From: Acidobacteriota bacterium
GTDB lineage: Bacteria > Acidobacteriota > UBA6911 > RPQK01 > DATIPO01
Direction: 5' to 3'
DNA length: 42,986 nt
NCBI GenBank assembly: GCA_035471785.1
Contig: DATIPQ010000079.1
Coordinates: 1-42,986, forward strand
In this document: positions 7,401 through 15,903 of the stretch, piece after piece
Numbering within the stretch: position 1 is the first letter of the stretch
Layout: every line of letters starts with the position of its first letter
Notes under the pieces: model-generated
What the model was told of the DNA's origin: nothing
Databases searched by the model: none
What the model saw: only the letters and a program-made list of their open reading frames with translations
Made by a program: the position numbers and the translations under genes

Positions 7401-7694
7401 TCAATTGCCGTTCGCCCTGGCTCGAGGCGCGGGATATTGGTGCTCCAGCATTACCAGGGCCTGCTCCGGATCTGGGCTCGATTCCCCCGCCGAGCGAATT
7501 CCGGCGATCTGCGATTCGCTCAACTCGAAAGCCTCGTCCAAAGTTTCGGGGGTCGCGAAAAATACCGTGCGGAACTTCTCGTCCTTACGACACAGACGGA
7601 TCGCGTCTCTGATGTTGAGGTCGCCCGTTTCTTGAACGGTCGCTTGGTCGGATCGGGTGGGAAGCGGCTGTTGAGACTTGACTAGTTCGGACAA
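7401..7694 (-). CDS. Divergent precursor-like peptide without core cysteines
   Basis: The gene encodes 97 residues from a TTG start with GGAGAG 6 nt upstream; no better start is in frame. Residues from LNIRDAIRLCRKDEKF onward align without gaps to the leader of precursors 1 and 2 over about 44 residues, sharing R-L, D-E-x-F, the P, the A-F-x-L and I-A-x-I. The N-terminus is longer, and the C-terminal tail (EHQYPAPRARANGN) is basic, lacks cysteine and lacks the FEYE end. It is the first gene of the operon. It may be a second substrate with a different core, a decayed precursor, or a leader-like helper protein. Confidence 0.65.
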   Translation of the reverse strand: MSELVKSQQPLPTRSDQATVQETGDLNIRDAIRLCRKDEKFRTVFFATPETLDEAFELSESQIAGIRSAGESSPDPEQALVMLEHQYPAPRARANGN

Positions 7695-8014
7695 TGTTCA
7701 CTCTCCGGTTGTCACCATCCATAAAATTCCTGACTTATCTGCCTGCTTATGCGAGAGAAGAACGGCCCATCCTTTCCTCTCCCCTGACAGCTTCAGAACG
7801 TGACGCGAAATCGATAAAGCGGATTATAAAGAGCCCAATTCCGAATTTTTCCTTGCAAAAATTGCCGATTCCTGCTGAAATGTCGCCAATGTCAATGTTA
7901 AAAACAAAACAAATTGTGTTCATGTGCTTTACAAGCGGAGTGTTCGGGGCAGGCCGTCCACGAGTGTGAAGCAACGTGTGCAGATTGTCGGCCAAGGAGA
8001 GGAGGAGAAAGAGC
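7695..8014. promoter_or_regulatory. AT-rich divergent control region of the RiPP-like locus
   Basis: This 320-bp gap has no convincing gene and is clearly richer in A+T than its surroundings, especially 7710-7950. On the minus strand a perfect TATAAT is at 7828-7823, which would give a leader of about 120 nt before the first precursor, though no good TTGACA sits 17 nt upstream. On the plus strand TTGCAA (7853-7858) and TGAAAT are spaced by 17 nt, a weak candidate for the transport genes. Alternating short A and T runs near 7896-7917 suggest bent DNA or a regulator site. Promoter assignments are by eye. Confidence 0.45.
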
Positions 8015-9064
8015 ATGGAGTTTTCGGCAGTTGAAGTCGGCGTCGTCCTGGCCGCCGGCAAAGGAAGCCGCATGTTGCCTTTCAGCGCCACGCTGCCCAA
8101 GGCCCTGCTGCCCGTCGGCAACCGGCCCCTGATCGAGCGGCAGATCCGCCTCCTGCGGAATCTGGGCATTCGCAAGGTCGTCCTGGTGGTGGGGTACTTG
8201 GGAGAGGCCATCCGGTCGGCGCTGGGAGACGGCGCCGCCCTGGGCGTGCAGGTCTGCTACGTCGAACAGAAGCGACCTCTGGGCATCGCCCACGCCCTCT
8301 CGCTGCTGCGGGGACGCATCGAAACGCCGTTTCTGCTCTTTCTGGGCGACATCTATTTCGAGGCCCAGGGACTGGACTCCTTGCTGCAAGGAGAGCGTCC
8401 CCGCACCGACGCGGCCGTTCTGGCCGTGCGCCGGGACTCGCCCCGGGCCGTTCGCAAGAACTTCGAAGTTCACCTCGACCACCAGGGCTTGGTCCGTAAA
8501 GTGGTCGAGAAGCCGAGAGTCGTCAAGAGTCTTTTCAAGGGATGCGGCGTATACCTTTTTCAGGAAGCGATCTTCGACGCCATCGCCAGGACTCGTCCAT
8601 CGAGTCTGCGCGGCGAGCTCGAGTTGACCGATGCCATCCAGGTGCTGATCGACGAGGGAAGGCGGGTCTCCGCCGCCGAGGTCATCCGCAAGGACATCAA
8701 CCTGTCCTTTCCCGCCGACCTGCTGAGGAGCAATCTGTCCGCCCTTGAAGAAGAGCGGCAGCCTAACCTGATAGCGGCTGACGCCCGCCTCCACGAGCGG
8801 GCCGAGGTCCACAATTCGGTTATCGGTCCCGGGGCGGTCCTGGAAGGCCCCCTGCGCCTCGCAGACAGCCTGGTGCTGGCCGGATCCCGCTTGAAGGCAG
8901 GCGAAAACCTGCGCCGAGTCATCGTCACGCCCGACGGTGTCCTTTCCTGTTTCCAGAAGGCCGAGGCGCAAGGACGCATCGCAACTCTGCCGCAGTCTTC
9001 CCGCGGCGGCGCGATGCACCCCCAATCGAGGGTCGAACTTAGGGCGTTAGGAGAGGAATCATGA
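8015..9064 (+). CDS. Sugar-1-phosphate nucleotidyltransferase
   Basis: The 349-residue protein begins with the nucleotidyltransferase signature LAAGKGSRMLPFSATLPKA (residues 12-30), including the G-x-G-x-R loop and the PK lysine that binds the sugar phosphate. LFLGD supplies a metal-binding aspartate. The last 90 residues contain short hexapeptide-like turns (NSVIGPGAVLEGPLRLADS), a reduced left-handed beta-helix. It would make an NDP-sugar from NTP and a hexose-1-phosphate. The start at 8015 follows GGAGGAGAAAGAGC; the overlap of its TGA with the next ATG by 4 nt couples it to the ABC transporter. Its position opposite the GT-B genes suggests it supplies their sugar donor. The sugar and nucleotide cannot be named. 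Confidence 0.82.
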   Translation: MEFSAVEVGVVLAAGKGSRMLPFSATLPKALLPVGNRPLIERQIRLLRNLGIRKVVLVVGYLGEAIRSALGDGAALGVQVCYVEQKRPLGIAHALSLLRGRIETPFLLFLGDIYFEAQGLDSLLQGERPRTDAAVLAVRRDSPRAVRKNFEVHLDHQGLVRKVVEKPRVVKSLFKGCGVYLFQEAIFDAIARTRPSSLRGELELTDAIQVLIDEGRRVSAAEVIRKDINLSFPADLLRSNLSALEEERQPNLIAADARLHERAEVHNSVIGPGAVLEGPLRLADSLVLAGSRLKAGENLRRVIVTPDGVLSCFQKAEAQGRIATLPQSSRGGAMHPQSRVELRALGEES

Positions 9065-10944
9065 AGAAAATGAAGATACCGAAATCGGTTTGGATGGAGG
9101 CCCGTGATCTAGTCTGGAAGCATCGCTATCGCATTCTTATCGGCTTGCTGATTCTAGTGTTTTCCCGCCTGGGCGCTTTCGTCATGCCGATCTCTTCCAA
9201 GTTCATGATCGACGAGGTGCTGGCCAAGCAGAGACCTGAGTTGCTGCCCTGGCTGGTGGGTCTGGCCATACTGGGGGGGCTGATACAAACGGCCGGCACC
9301 TACGGCCTTTCGCGCTACCTGGGAGTGTCCGCCCAAAGGGTCATCGCCGATTTGCGGGAGGATATCCACCGCCGCATGCTGCGTTTGCCCATCCGCTTTT
9401 TCGATTCCCAGAAGAGCGGAAGCCTGACCACCCGGGTCATGAACGATCCCATGGCGGTCCGCAACCTGGTGGGCACGGGCATTGCCGAACTCATCGGCGG
9501 ACTGGTTTCCAGCGCTTTCGCGCTGGCCATTCTGACGTGGCTGAACTGGCAGATGACGGCCCTCCTGGTGGCGGTGATGGGGCTGCACTCGGTCTACGTA
9601 GGCAAAGCCTTCATGGGACTGCGCTCCACCTATCGGCAGCGTTCCGAGCTTTATTCGCACGTCAACGGACGCCTGGCCGAAGCCCTGGGGGCGATTCGAA
9701 CCGTGAAGGCCTTTCGAGCCGAGAAAACCGAGGAGGACGTCTTTCGGCAAGGCAACCGCAGCCTTCTCGACTTCAACACGCGCACCCTCATGATGGTGAG
9801 CGGATTCAAGTCCATCACGACCCTGACGTTCACCTCTCTGGGCGGCATTCTCATGGGTTGGGGGGGATATGCCGTTCTGCAGGGAACGATGACGTTGGGG
9901 GACGTGGTTCTGTTCACCACCCTTCTGGTGATGGCCTCCCAGCCCATGATGGAGATCACCCGGGTGGCCAGTCAGATCGGCGAAGCCTTCGCCAGCCTCG
10001 ACCGTCTTCACGACATCCGGGGTCAGGCAACCGAGCAAGAGCGCGTGCGGGGAGAGCCCCTCACCGAACGCTTGGCCGGGCGTGTGGAGTTCAGGAACAT
10101 CTCCTTCCACTATCAGCAGGGAGTCCCCGTGCTGCGCGATGTCAGCCTCAGGGTGGAGCCGGGCTTGACGGTCGCCCTGGTTGGCCCCAGCGGAGGGGGG
10201 AAGAGCACTCTGGTCAATCTCCTGCTCAACTTTTATCAGCCCGCGAGAGGCGAGATTCTGGTGGACGGCCGCGACATCTCCTCCATCGATCTGCACGACT
10301 ACCGCGCACAGTTCGCGGTGGTGCTGCAGGACAACGTACTCTTCGACGGCTCGGTTGCCGACAACATCGCCTACTCCCGCCCCCAAGCCAGCCTGGAGGA
10401 GATCAAAGAGGCGGCCCGGATGGCCTATTGCGACGAGTTCATCGAACTGCTGGAAGACGGCTACGACACGGTTGTGGGAGAGAGAGGCGTCAAGCTGTCG
10501 GGAGGACAGAGACAGCGGGTGGCCATCGCCCGGGCCATACTGGCCAATCCCTCCATCCTGGTTCTCGACGAAGCCACCTCGAGCCTCGATTCGGAGAGCG
10601 AACAGCGTGTCCAGGAAGCCTTGAACGCTCTGCGCAAGGGGCGCACCACCTTCGTCATCGCCCATCGGCTCTCCACCATCCGCAGCGCCGACGAGATCAT
10701 GGTGGTGGACAATGGCCGGATCGTGGAGCAAGGGACTCACGAAGAACTCATGCAACGGCCAGTGGGACGTTACCGGGGACTCTACGAGCGCTACCAGCAA
10801 TTGGAAACGGAACGCTTTCTCAACCCTGGAGAGGAAGTGGAATCCGACGAAGACCAGTCGCAGGCCAGGGTCACCGCCTCGCCCTTGTCCGACTCGCCGC
10901 TTGAGGATCTCGATCCCCTCAGCGTCCTCGAGACTTCTTCCTGA
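9061..10944 (+). CDS. ABC exporter half-transporter (MsbA/lipid-peptide type)
   Basis: The 627-residue fused protein has an N-terminal six-helix exporter domain (about residues 20-310) and a C-terminal ATPase domain with Walker A GPSGGGKST near 375-383, signature LSGGQRQRVAIARAI near 479, Walker B ILVLDEATSSLD near 500, and an H-loop in IAHRLST. It would work as an inner-membrane homodimer that exports a hydrophobic or peptide substrate. There is no N-terminal C39 peptidase domain, so it would not trim the leader. The last 35 residues form an acidic tail beyond the family domain. Coupling to the nucleotidyltransferase and the divergent position to the precursor operon suggest it exports the finished peptide; a lipid flippase role is the alternative. 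Confidence 0.85.
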   Translation: MKKMKIPKSVWMEARDLVWKHRYRILIGLLILVFSRLGAFVMPISSKFMIDEVLAKQRPELLPWLVGLAILGGLIQTAGTYGLSRYLGVSAQRVIADLREDIHRRMLRLPIRFFDSQKSGSLTTRVMNDPMAVRNLVGTGIAELIGGLVSSAFALAILTWLNWQMTALLVAVMGLHSVYVGKAFMGLRSTYRQRSELYSHVNGRLAEALGAIRTVKAFRAEKTEEDVFRQGNRSLLDFNTRTLMMVSGFKSITTLTFTSLGGILMGWGGYAVLQGTMTLGDVVLFTTLLVMASQPMMEITRVASQIGEAFASLDRLHDIRGQATEQERVRGEPLTERLAGRVEFRNISFHYQQGVPVLRDVSLRVEPGLTVALVGPSGGGKSTLVNLLLNFYQPARGEILVDGRDISSIDLHDYRAQFAVVLQDNVLFDGSVADNIAYSRPQASLEEIKEAARMAYCDEFIELLEDGYDTVVGERGVKLSGGQRQRVAIARAILANPSILVLDEATSSLDSESEQRVQEALNALRKGRTTFVIAHRLSTIRSADEIMVVDNGRIVEQGTHEELMQRPVGRYRGLYERYQQLETERFLNPGEEVESDEDQSQARVTASPLSDSPLEDLDPLSVLETSS

Positions 10945-10961
10945 TACGGGTGAAGCCGGGC

Positions 10962-10989
10962 GCCTTTCCGCCCCCACGGGCGGGGAGGC
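10962..10989. terminator. Strong GC-rich hairpin in a convergent gap
   Basis: GCCTTTCCGCCC and GGGCGGGGAGGC pair over 12 bp (two G-U pairs) around a CCAC loop. It starts 18 bp after the ABC transporter stop, in the 152-bp gap between two converging genes, where a bidirectional terminator is expected. There is no T-run on either side, so factor-dependent or structural action is more likely. A second short hairpin (GGCGC-AAA-GCGCC) is at 11022-11034. Confidence 0.5.
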
Positions 10990-11096
10990 TCCGGCCAGGC
11001 GGAACTGCTTGGCTGGGCGGAGGCGCAAAGCGCCCCTTGGCTAACCCGCATGGCGCTATCGCCTCCTCGCTACGAAAACTTGCGGGCTAAGAGGGG

Positions 11097-12053
11097 CTAA
11101 GAGGCTTTGCTGACGGCGTCGTTGCTGCAGCAGTGAGACCAGATTCCCTTGGTTTCAGTTCGCATCAAGCGCATGCACAAGTCGCACTCCGTTACGAACC
11201 GCTCGCCTCGAACCGCTGCCATAACTTCCTTGCGGCCTTGTGGAGTCAGGGAATCGATGAAGCCGCGGGCCTGAAGCATGGACTGATAGACGGGGTTGGC
11301 ATCCAATTCCTTGAAGGCTTGTTTGATGGAGGCTTCCTCTCCGTTGCTGGGGTGACTGATGGGCGAGTCGTCGCCGCAGATGGCCCAGCAGCATCCATGC
11401 ACCGTGTACTCGGTGTCCAGCAGGGTGTTGCCGAGCTGGCAGGTGCGGGGAATGCGGTTGAGATCCGCGTCCTCTTGAACATCGACCCAGACCTGCCCCA
11501 GATCGAAGTGTTCCGCGTTGCCTACCGAGTTCACCAGCGCCGGGGCGATGAGGGCCCGCGGCCCGAGGCTGTCCAGGGAATCCACCAGGCGCTGTTTTTC
11601 CTCCTCCTGGGCATAGCAGATCTCGAACACCACGTGGATGTTGCGCTTCATGGCCTCCTGGGCGGCGTTGCGGTAGTGATCGAAGGAGAGGAACTCCAAG
11701 TGGTAGTCGTCGTAGCTGAGGATGATCAGGTTGATTCCGCCCACCTTGTCCAGAAATCGCTGGGCCGTCTCTGCTGAGCGTCCCCAAACCGGGGCCGACA
11801 CCATGTAGCTGAGCAGGCCTCGCTCCCGGCAGGCTTCGACACCGGCTCGAAGGGTCTTGGGCGACAGGGAGGGCTCTCCTCCCGCCATGGCCACGATCCC
11901 GTAGACGTCCGTGTCGACGAGATAAACGAGCCGGCGCATCTCCTCCGGCGAAATGGAGTGGCCGGTCCCCCGATAGGACTCCGAAAAGCCGATGGAGCAG
12001 TGTTTGCAACTTAAAGGACAGCGTTGGTTGACAAGAACTGCGACACACTTCAT
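11097..12053 (-). CDS. Radical SAM enzyme, paralogue of the operon enzyme at 4564-5622
   Basis: The 318-residue protein has C12-x3-C16-x2-C19 (QRCPLSCKHC), GGEP at 58-61, and a cysteine-rich C-terminal half (C205, C221, C222, C226, C290, C293, C308, C309) that could hold an auxiliary cluster. It shares with the 4564-5622 protein an LSxDxYH segment, the Cys spacing in the middle and a terminal CDxC, so the two arose by duplication. GAGGAG precedes the ATG by 7 nt, which fixes the start against a longer frame. It converges on the ABC transporter and lies 146 nt downstream of the ADOP permease on the same strand. It probably belongs to the peptide locus and modifies the same or a related substrate; independent transcription is likely but no clear promoter was seen. 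Confidence 0.83.
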   Translation of the reverse strand: MKCVAVLVNQRCPLSCKHCSIGFSESYRGTGHSISPEEMRRLVYLVDTDVYGIVAMAGGEPSLSPKTLRAGVEACRERGLLSYMVSAPVWGRSAETAQRFLDKVGGINLIILSYDDYHLEFLSFDHYRNAAQEAMKRNIHVVFEICYAQEEEKQRLVDSLDSLGPRALIAPALVNSVGNAEHFDLGQVWVDVQEDADLNRIPRTCQLGNTLLDTEYTVHGCCWAICGDDSPISHPSNGEEASIKQAFKELDANPVYQSMLQARGFIDSLTPQGRKEVMAAVRGERFVTECDLCMRLMRTETKGIWSHCCSNDAVSKAS

Positions 12054-12199
12054 GAATGCTCTCCTCGCCGGTCTGGCTGCCGGCCTTTTCTTAAAGATCT
12101 GCACTTAAGGTTTCAGAGAAAGGTGCAGCGGAGGCTGATCGGCTGCTGCAATTCTTCTCCAATCCGTCCACGCCGGAGACGTCGCTTTGCTTCCCCGGC

Positions 12200-14656
12200 T
12201 CAGGTCTCATCGCGGAGCGCCAGGGCCGGATCGACTCGGCTGGCGCGCAGCGCCGGATGCAGCGAAGCCGCCGCCGAGAGCGTCAGCATCAGCAGCGCCA
12301 CGCCCACATAGGTCAGCAGGTCGAAGGGCCGCACTCCGAAGAGAAAGCTGCTCAGGACCCAACTGACGGCCAAGGCCATCAACAGTCCTATCACGATTCC
12401 GCGCAGCACCAGCTTCATGCCTGCCGACATGACCATGCGCACGACTTCGCTGCGATTGGCTCCCAGAGAGATGCGCAGACCGACCTCGCGCGTCCGTGCG
12501 GCGGCCGAGTATTTGACGATGCCATAGAGTCCGATGGCGGCCATCAGGACGGTGAGCCCGCCGAAGATGCCCAGGACGATGCCTCCGGCCCGATAGGGAA
12601 CCAGAACCAGCGCCAGATGCTCATCCATGCTCTGGCTCTCTACCACCATAACGTCCGCATTGAGGCCGGTGGCCAGCTCGGCGATCCGTTGGGCCACTCC
12701 CTTGGGGTTGCCGTGGGACTTGGCCACAACACGCACTTCCAGTACGTCGTTCTGGGCCAGAGGCGTGTAGATGAAGGGCCGGGGGGCTTCTCCGAGGCGG
12801 CGTACGTGGATGTCGGCGGCCACGCCCACCACGCGATGCTGGGTGCCGGCCGGGTCGACCACGAACTGGCCCAAGGGGTCGGCCTGAGGCCAGAACTTGC
12901 GCGCCATGGCCTTGCTGATGACCAGCACTGGATCAGCGTCCGGACCGTCCTTTTCGCTGAAGCTCTCTCCCGCCACCAGGGGGATGCCCATGGCCTTGAA
13001 GAATCCAGGATCGACGATGATGAAATCAATGCGGTGGCCCTGGGCTCCCTGAGGAGGATCGGCGCCCGCCACGTTGACGGTGGTGGTGAAGAAGTTGTTG
13101 CCGCTCAAGGGCAGCAAGTTGGTCATTCCCACGGCTTCCACGCCGGGCAGCGCCTCGGCCTCCCTGGCCACCTCGCGGAAGTAGCGCCGCGCTTCATCCA
13201 CGTCGTACTGGCCCTTGGCAAGTCGCAGATGGGTCACGGCCGTGGGGCTGTGAGCGAAGCCGGGATCCGAAGTCTGGGCCTCCCATAGACCGCGCAAGAA
13301 CAGTCCGGCTCCGATCAGCAACAGCGAAGAGAGGGCAACCTGCCCCACCACCAGGGAATCGCGTATGCGGAAACGGCGTTTTTGCCTCTTGAAGATCGGC
13401 TCGTCCTTGAGCGCCGGCGCCACTTCCGCCCGAGTGGATTGCAGAGCGGGGAGCAAGCCGAAAACGAGGCCCGCCAGCAGCGAAACCAGCAGGGTGAACC
13501 AGAGCGCCGTCTGGTCGAGGCTCATCTCCAACTGCAAGGGCACGGGCGTCGGCAGATCGAGCACGCCCAGCAGACGAAACGACCAATGCGCCATGAGAAG
13601 TCCCAGCGCCCCGCCCAGCAGGCTGATCACCAGGGTTTCGGTGAGCAGTTGCCGTATCAGCGTCCCGCGGCGGGCGCCCAACGCCAGGCGGACGGCGATC
13701 TCCCGGCGCCGGTCGGCGGCGCGTGCCAACAGGAAGGAGGCCAGGTTGACGCAGGCGATCAGCAGGACCAGGGCCGGAACGATCAGCAGCATGGCGGCCA
13801 GGGGATAGACGAAGCGGTCCACCAGCGGATGGAATCCCACCTCGGTGGTAGCCACCGCTTCAAGAGCCCAGTCGTCGTCATAGTTGGGAAAGCGCCGGTG
13901 GATGTCTTCGGCCACCCGCTCCAGCGCCGCCTGGGCCTGCTCGACGGTGGCGCCGGCTTTAAGACGGGCCTTGCCGAAAAAGACGTGATAAGTCCTGGCC
14001 TTGAGCTGGTCGAAATTCGAGTTGGTGACCTGATTGACCATCATGGCGGGCACCCAGACATCGGGTTGCATCGAGGGCATGATGCTGGGGGTTCCCTCTT
14101 TGGCGACACCCACGATGGTGTAGCGCAGTCCGTTGAGCCGCATCGTCCCGCCCACGATGTCGGGGTCGCCGGCGAAACGCTTGTGCCAAAAGGAATGGCC
14201 GATCACCGCCACCGGATGGCCGCCCGGAAGAAGGTCGTCGCCCGGGGCCAGCGGTCGGCCCTTGATGACTTCGCCTCCCACCAGGTCGAAGTAATTGCCG
14301 CTGACGATGGCTGCCATCAGGCTTTCACTTCTATCCTCGAAGTTCTCTTGAACCACCGAAACGGTCCCCACGCCGACGCTGGCGAAGACTTCTTGCGAAC
14401 CTTCCGCCACGTCCTGGTACTCGGGATAAGAGAGGGTGCCGAAACTGACCTCGCCGCCCTTGCTGGGATAGATCTCCACCAGGGATTCCGGATTGCTGTA
14501 TGGCGTATCGGGCAGCAGCAATGTGTTGACTACGGTGAAGTTCGAAGTATTGGCGCCCACTCCCAGGGCGATGGACAGTACGGCCACCAGCACGAAACCG
14601 GGATTTGCCTTGATGCGCCTCCATGCGTAGCGCAGATCACGAAGGGTCTGTTCCAT
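12200..14656 (-). CDS. ADOP-type ABC transporter permease (MacB/FtsX family)
   Basis: The 818-residue protein begins TLRDLRYAWRRIKANPGF, typical of the duplicated orphan permeases (ADOP) abundant in Acidobacteriota. It contains a first transmembrane helix, a long periplasmic MacB-like domain (about 45-270), an FtsX domain of three helices near 285-410, a repeat of helix, periplasmic domain and FtsX domain, and ends near RVDPALALRDE. These permeases belong to MacB-like systems that use mechanical transmission rather than direct substrate passage; many are encoded, as here, without an ATPase next door. The start has GGAG 8 nt upstream. It is not obviously linked to the peptide locus, but the radical SAM gene follows 146 nt downstream on the same strand. 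Substrate unknown. Confidence 0.9.
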   Translation of the reverse strand: MEQTLRDLRYAWRRIKANPGFVLVAVLSIALGVGANTSNFTVVNTLLLPDTPYSNPESLVEIYPSKGGEVSFGTLSYPEYQDVAEGSQEVFASVGVGTVSVVQENFEDRSESLMAAIVSGNYFDLVGGEVIKGRPLAPGDDLLPGGHPVAVIGHSFWHKRFAGDPDIVGGTMRLNGLRYTIVGVAKEGTPSIMPSMQPDVWVPAMMVNQVTNSNFDQLKARTYHVFFGKARLKAGATVEQAQAALERVAEDIHRRFPNYDDDWALEAVATTEVGFHPLVDRFVYPLAAMLLIVPALVLLIACVNLASFLLARAADRRREIAVRLALGARRGTLIRQLLTETLVISLLGGALGLLMAHWSFRLLGVLDLPTPVPLQLEMSLDQTALWFTLLVSLLAGLVFGLLPALQSTRAEVAPALKDEPIFKRQKRRFRIRDSLVVGQVALSSLLLIGAGLFLRGLWEAQTSDPGFAHSPTAVTHLRLAKGQYDVDEARRYFREVAREAEALPGVEAVGMTNLLPLSGNNFFTTTVNVAGADPPQGAQGHRIDFIIVDPGFFKAMGIPLVAGESFSEKDGPDADPVLVISKAMARKFWPQADPLGQFVVDPAGTQHRVVGVAADIHVRRLGEAPRPFIYTPLAQNDVLEVRVVAKSHGNPKGVAQRIAELATGLNADVMVVESQSMDEHLALVLVPYRAGGIVLGIFGGLTVLMAAIGLYGIVKYSAAARTREVGLRISLGANRSEVVRMVMSAGMKLVLRGIVIGLLMALAVSWVLSSFLFGVRPFDLLTYVGVALLMLTLSAAASLHPALRASRVDPALALRDET

Positions 14657-14788
14657 ACTCGGTTCTCCACAAGGGAGGGGTGGCCAAGCGTCCGCTCCAC
14701 CCCATCCTCAATGTCGTTGTCTGAGCCTAAGAAATGAATTGACGAGTTTGAGTATAGCAGACGCCAAATACCGGCTTTCCCCCGAGAA

Positions 14789-15796
14789 TCACTCGGGAAA
14801 AGGGGGTTGCGGAGTCCAGCCTGAGCCTGGGGCCCGAGCCGGCGGAGAAGATGCGCAGGCGGCGGCGGCCAAGTCGAGGGCTCTCTGCACCGAAGGCGAG
14901 GGGACGACCTGTTGGGGTGACTGCAGCTCCAGGCTCCACTCCGGGCCCCGGCGGGCGATGGTCATCCCGACGTTTTGCACCAGCGGGCCGTCTACCGCGA
15001 TGGCCAGCAGGCGGGCTTGCTGTCGGTCGGCGTCCCACTTGACCCGCCTGAACTCGACCACGATGTCGCCGCGGGCGCTTCCCGGAGAAAAGGAGTCGGG
15101 ACGGAAGCTCTGGATGGGTGGGATCTCCAACTCGATGTCGGTGATCAGCGGACGGTCGATGTGGCAGCGCTTTTGAAGACGGATTTCGTGAAAGCGCTGC
15201 TGGCCCCGCTCCTCCCGCCATTTGCGCTCGAACTTGGTGCCGTAGTGGGGAGGCGTCAAACGGTGGAGGCAATCAAAGCCCGTGTCCTGGGCCTGCTCCA
15301 GGATCCACTCCGAATAAGCCGCTTGGTCGGTCACGATAAAGGCCTCGCCTGCCTCCCTCAGGCGGCTGTTCATCAGTTCCAGGAAGTTGCGGGAGAAGAG
15401 GCGGAACTTTTCGTGCTTGGCCTTGGGCCATGGATCGCTGAAGAGACTGTGCACGCGGGAGATCGATTTCTGGCGGAAGAAGCGCTGGAAGGCCACCCGG
15501 GCGTCGGCCAGCACCAGGCGGACGTTGCCCAGGCCTCGCAGCTCTAATTGACGAAGGGCTTTCTTGAGGCGGAAGGCCTTGAGTTCGAGTCCCACGAAAT
15601 TGCGCTCGGGTGCGTCCGCGGCGATTTCGCACAAGTACTCGCCGTTGCCGAATCCGATCTCGACTTCCAGGGGGGCCTCGCGCCGGAAGAGGGCGGTCCA
15701 GTCGAGTGGACGGGGCAGCTCTTTCCAGGGCACCTGGTTGCGCTGCCCCTGCTCCAGTTTCCAGTCCCGGTGTTTCTTGCGTCCCACCGAGGGCAA
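14789..15796 (-). CDS. trmB: tRNA (guanine-N7-)-methyltransferase with C-terminal extension
   Basis: The protein (335 residues) starts SVGRKKHRDWKLE like other TrmB proteins, and has the SAM-binding EIGFGNGEYL, the motif SLFSDPWPKAKHEKFRLF (the DPWPKxxHxKRR family signature, here with FRLF) and FERKW near the end of the catalytic part. It methylates G46 in the variable loop of tRNAs. The enzyme would normally end near residue 205-215; here an extra 120 residues follow (ITDIELEIPPIQSFRPDSF and later), with no recognised motif. The start is a TTG at 15796 without a clear ribosome site; an in-frame TAG lies two codons upstream, so only TTG or the GTG at 15787 is possible. It diverges from recQ. 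Confidence 0.88.
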   Translation of the reverse strand: MPSVGRKKHRDWKLEQGQRNQVPWKELPRPLDWTALFRREAPLEVEIGFGNGEYLCEIAADAPERNFVGLELKAFRLKKALRQLELRGLGNVRLVLADARVAFQRFFRQKSISRVHSLFSDPWPKAKHEKFRLFSRNFLELMNSRLREAGEAFIVTDQAAYSEWILEQAQDTGFDCLHRLTPPHYGTKFERKWREERGQQRFHEIRLQKRCHIDRPLITDIELEIPPIQSFRPDSFSPGSARGDIVVEFRRVKWDADRQQARLLAIAVDGPLVQNVGMTIARRGPEWSLELQSPQQVVPSPSVQRALDLAAAACASSPPARAPGSGWTPQPPFPE

Positions 15797-15903
15797 AGTC
15801 TAGCAAGGAAACGGCCTCGGCTGCCCGTCAGGTCGAGGAAGCCGGGTCAGGTGCAGTTGAAGTGAACGCCGACGACGGAGGGGACAGGTAAGATAGGTCC
15901 TTC

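Noticed and set aside
7747-8211. Minus-strand frame of 154 codons in the divergent region
   Set aside because: It overlaps the AT-rich control region and the nucleotidyltransferase start and has no ribosome site or motif.
9154-11028. A 624-codon minus-strand frame
   Set aside because: Shadow of the ABC exporter gene, which has all ATPase motifs on the plus strand.
12200-14656. ADOP permease as exporter of the peptide
   Set aside because: The coupled ABC exporter is a better candidate; ADOP permeases are generic and numerous in this phylum.
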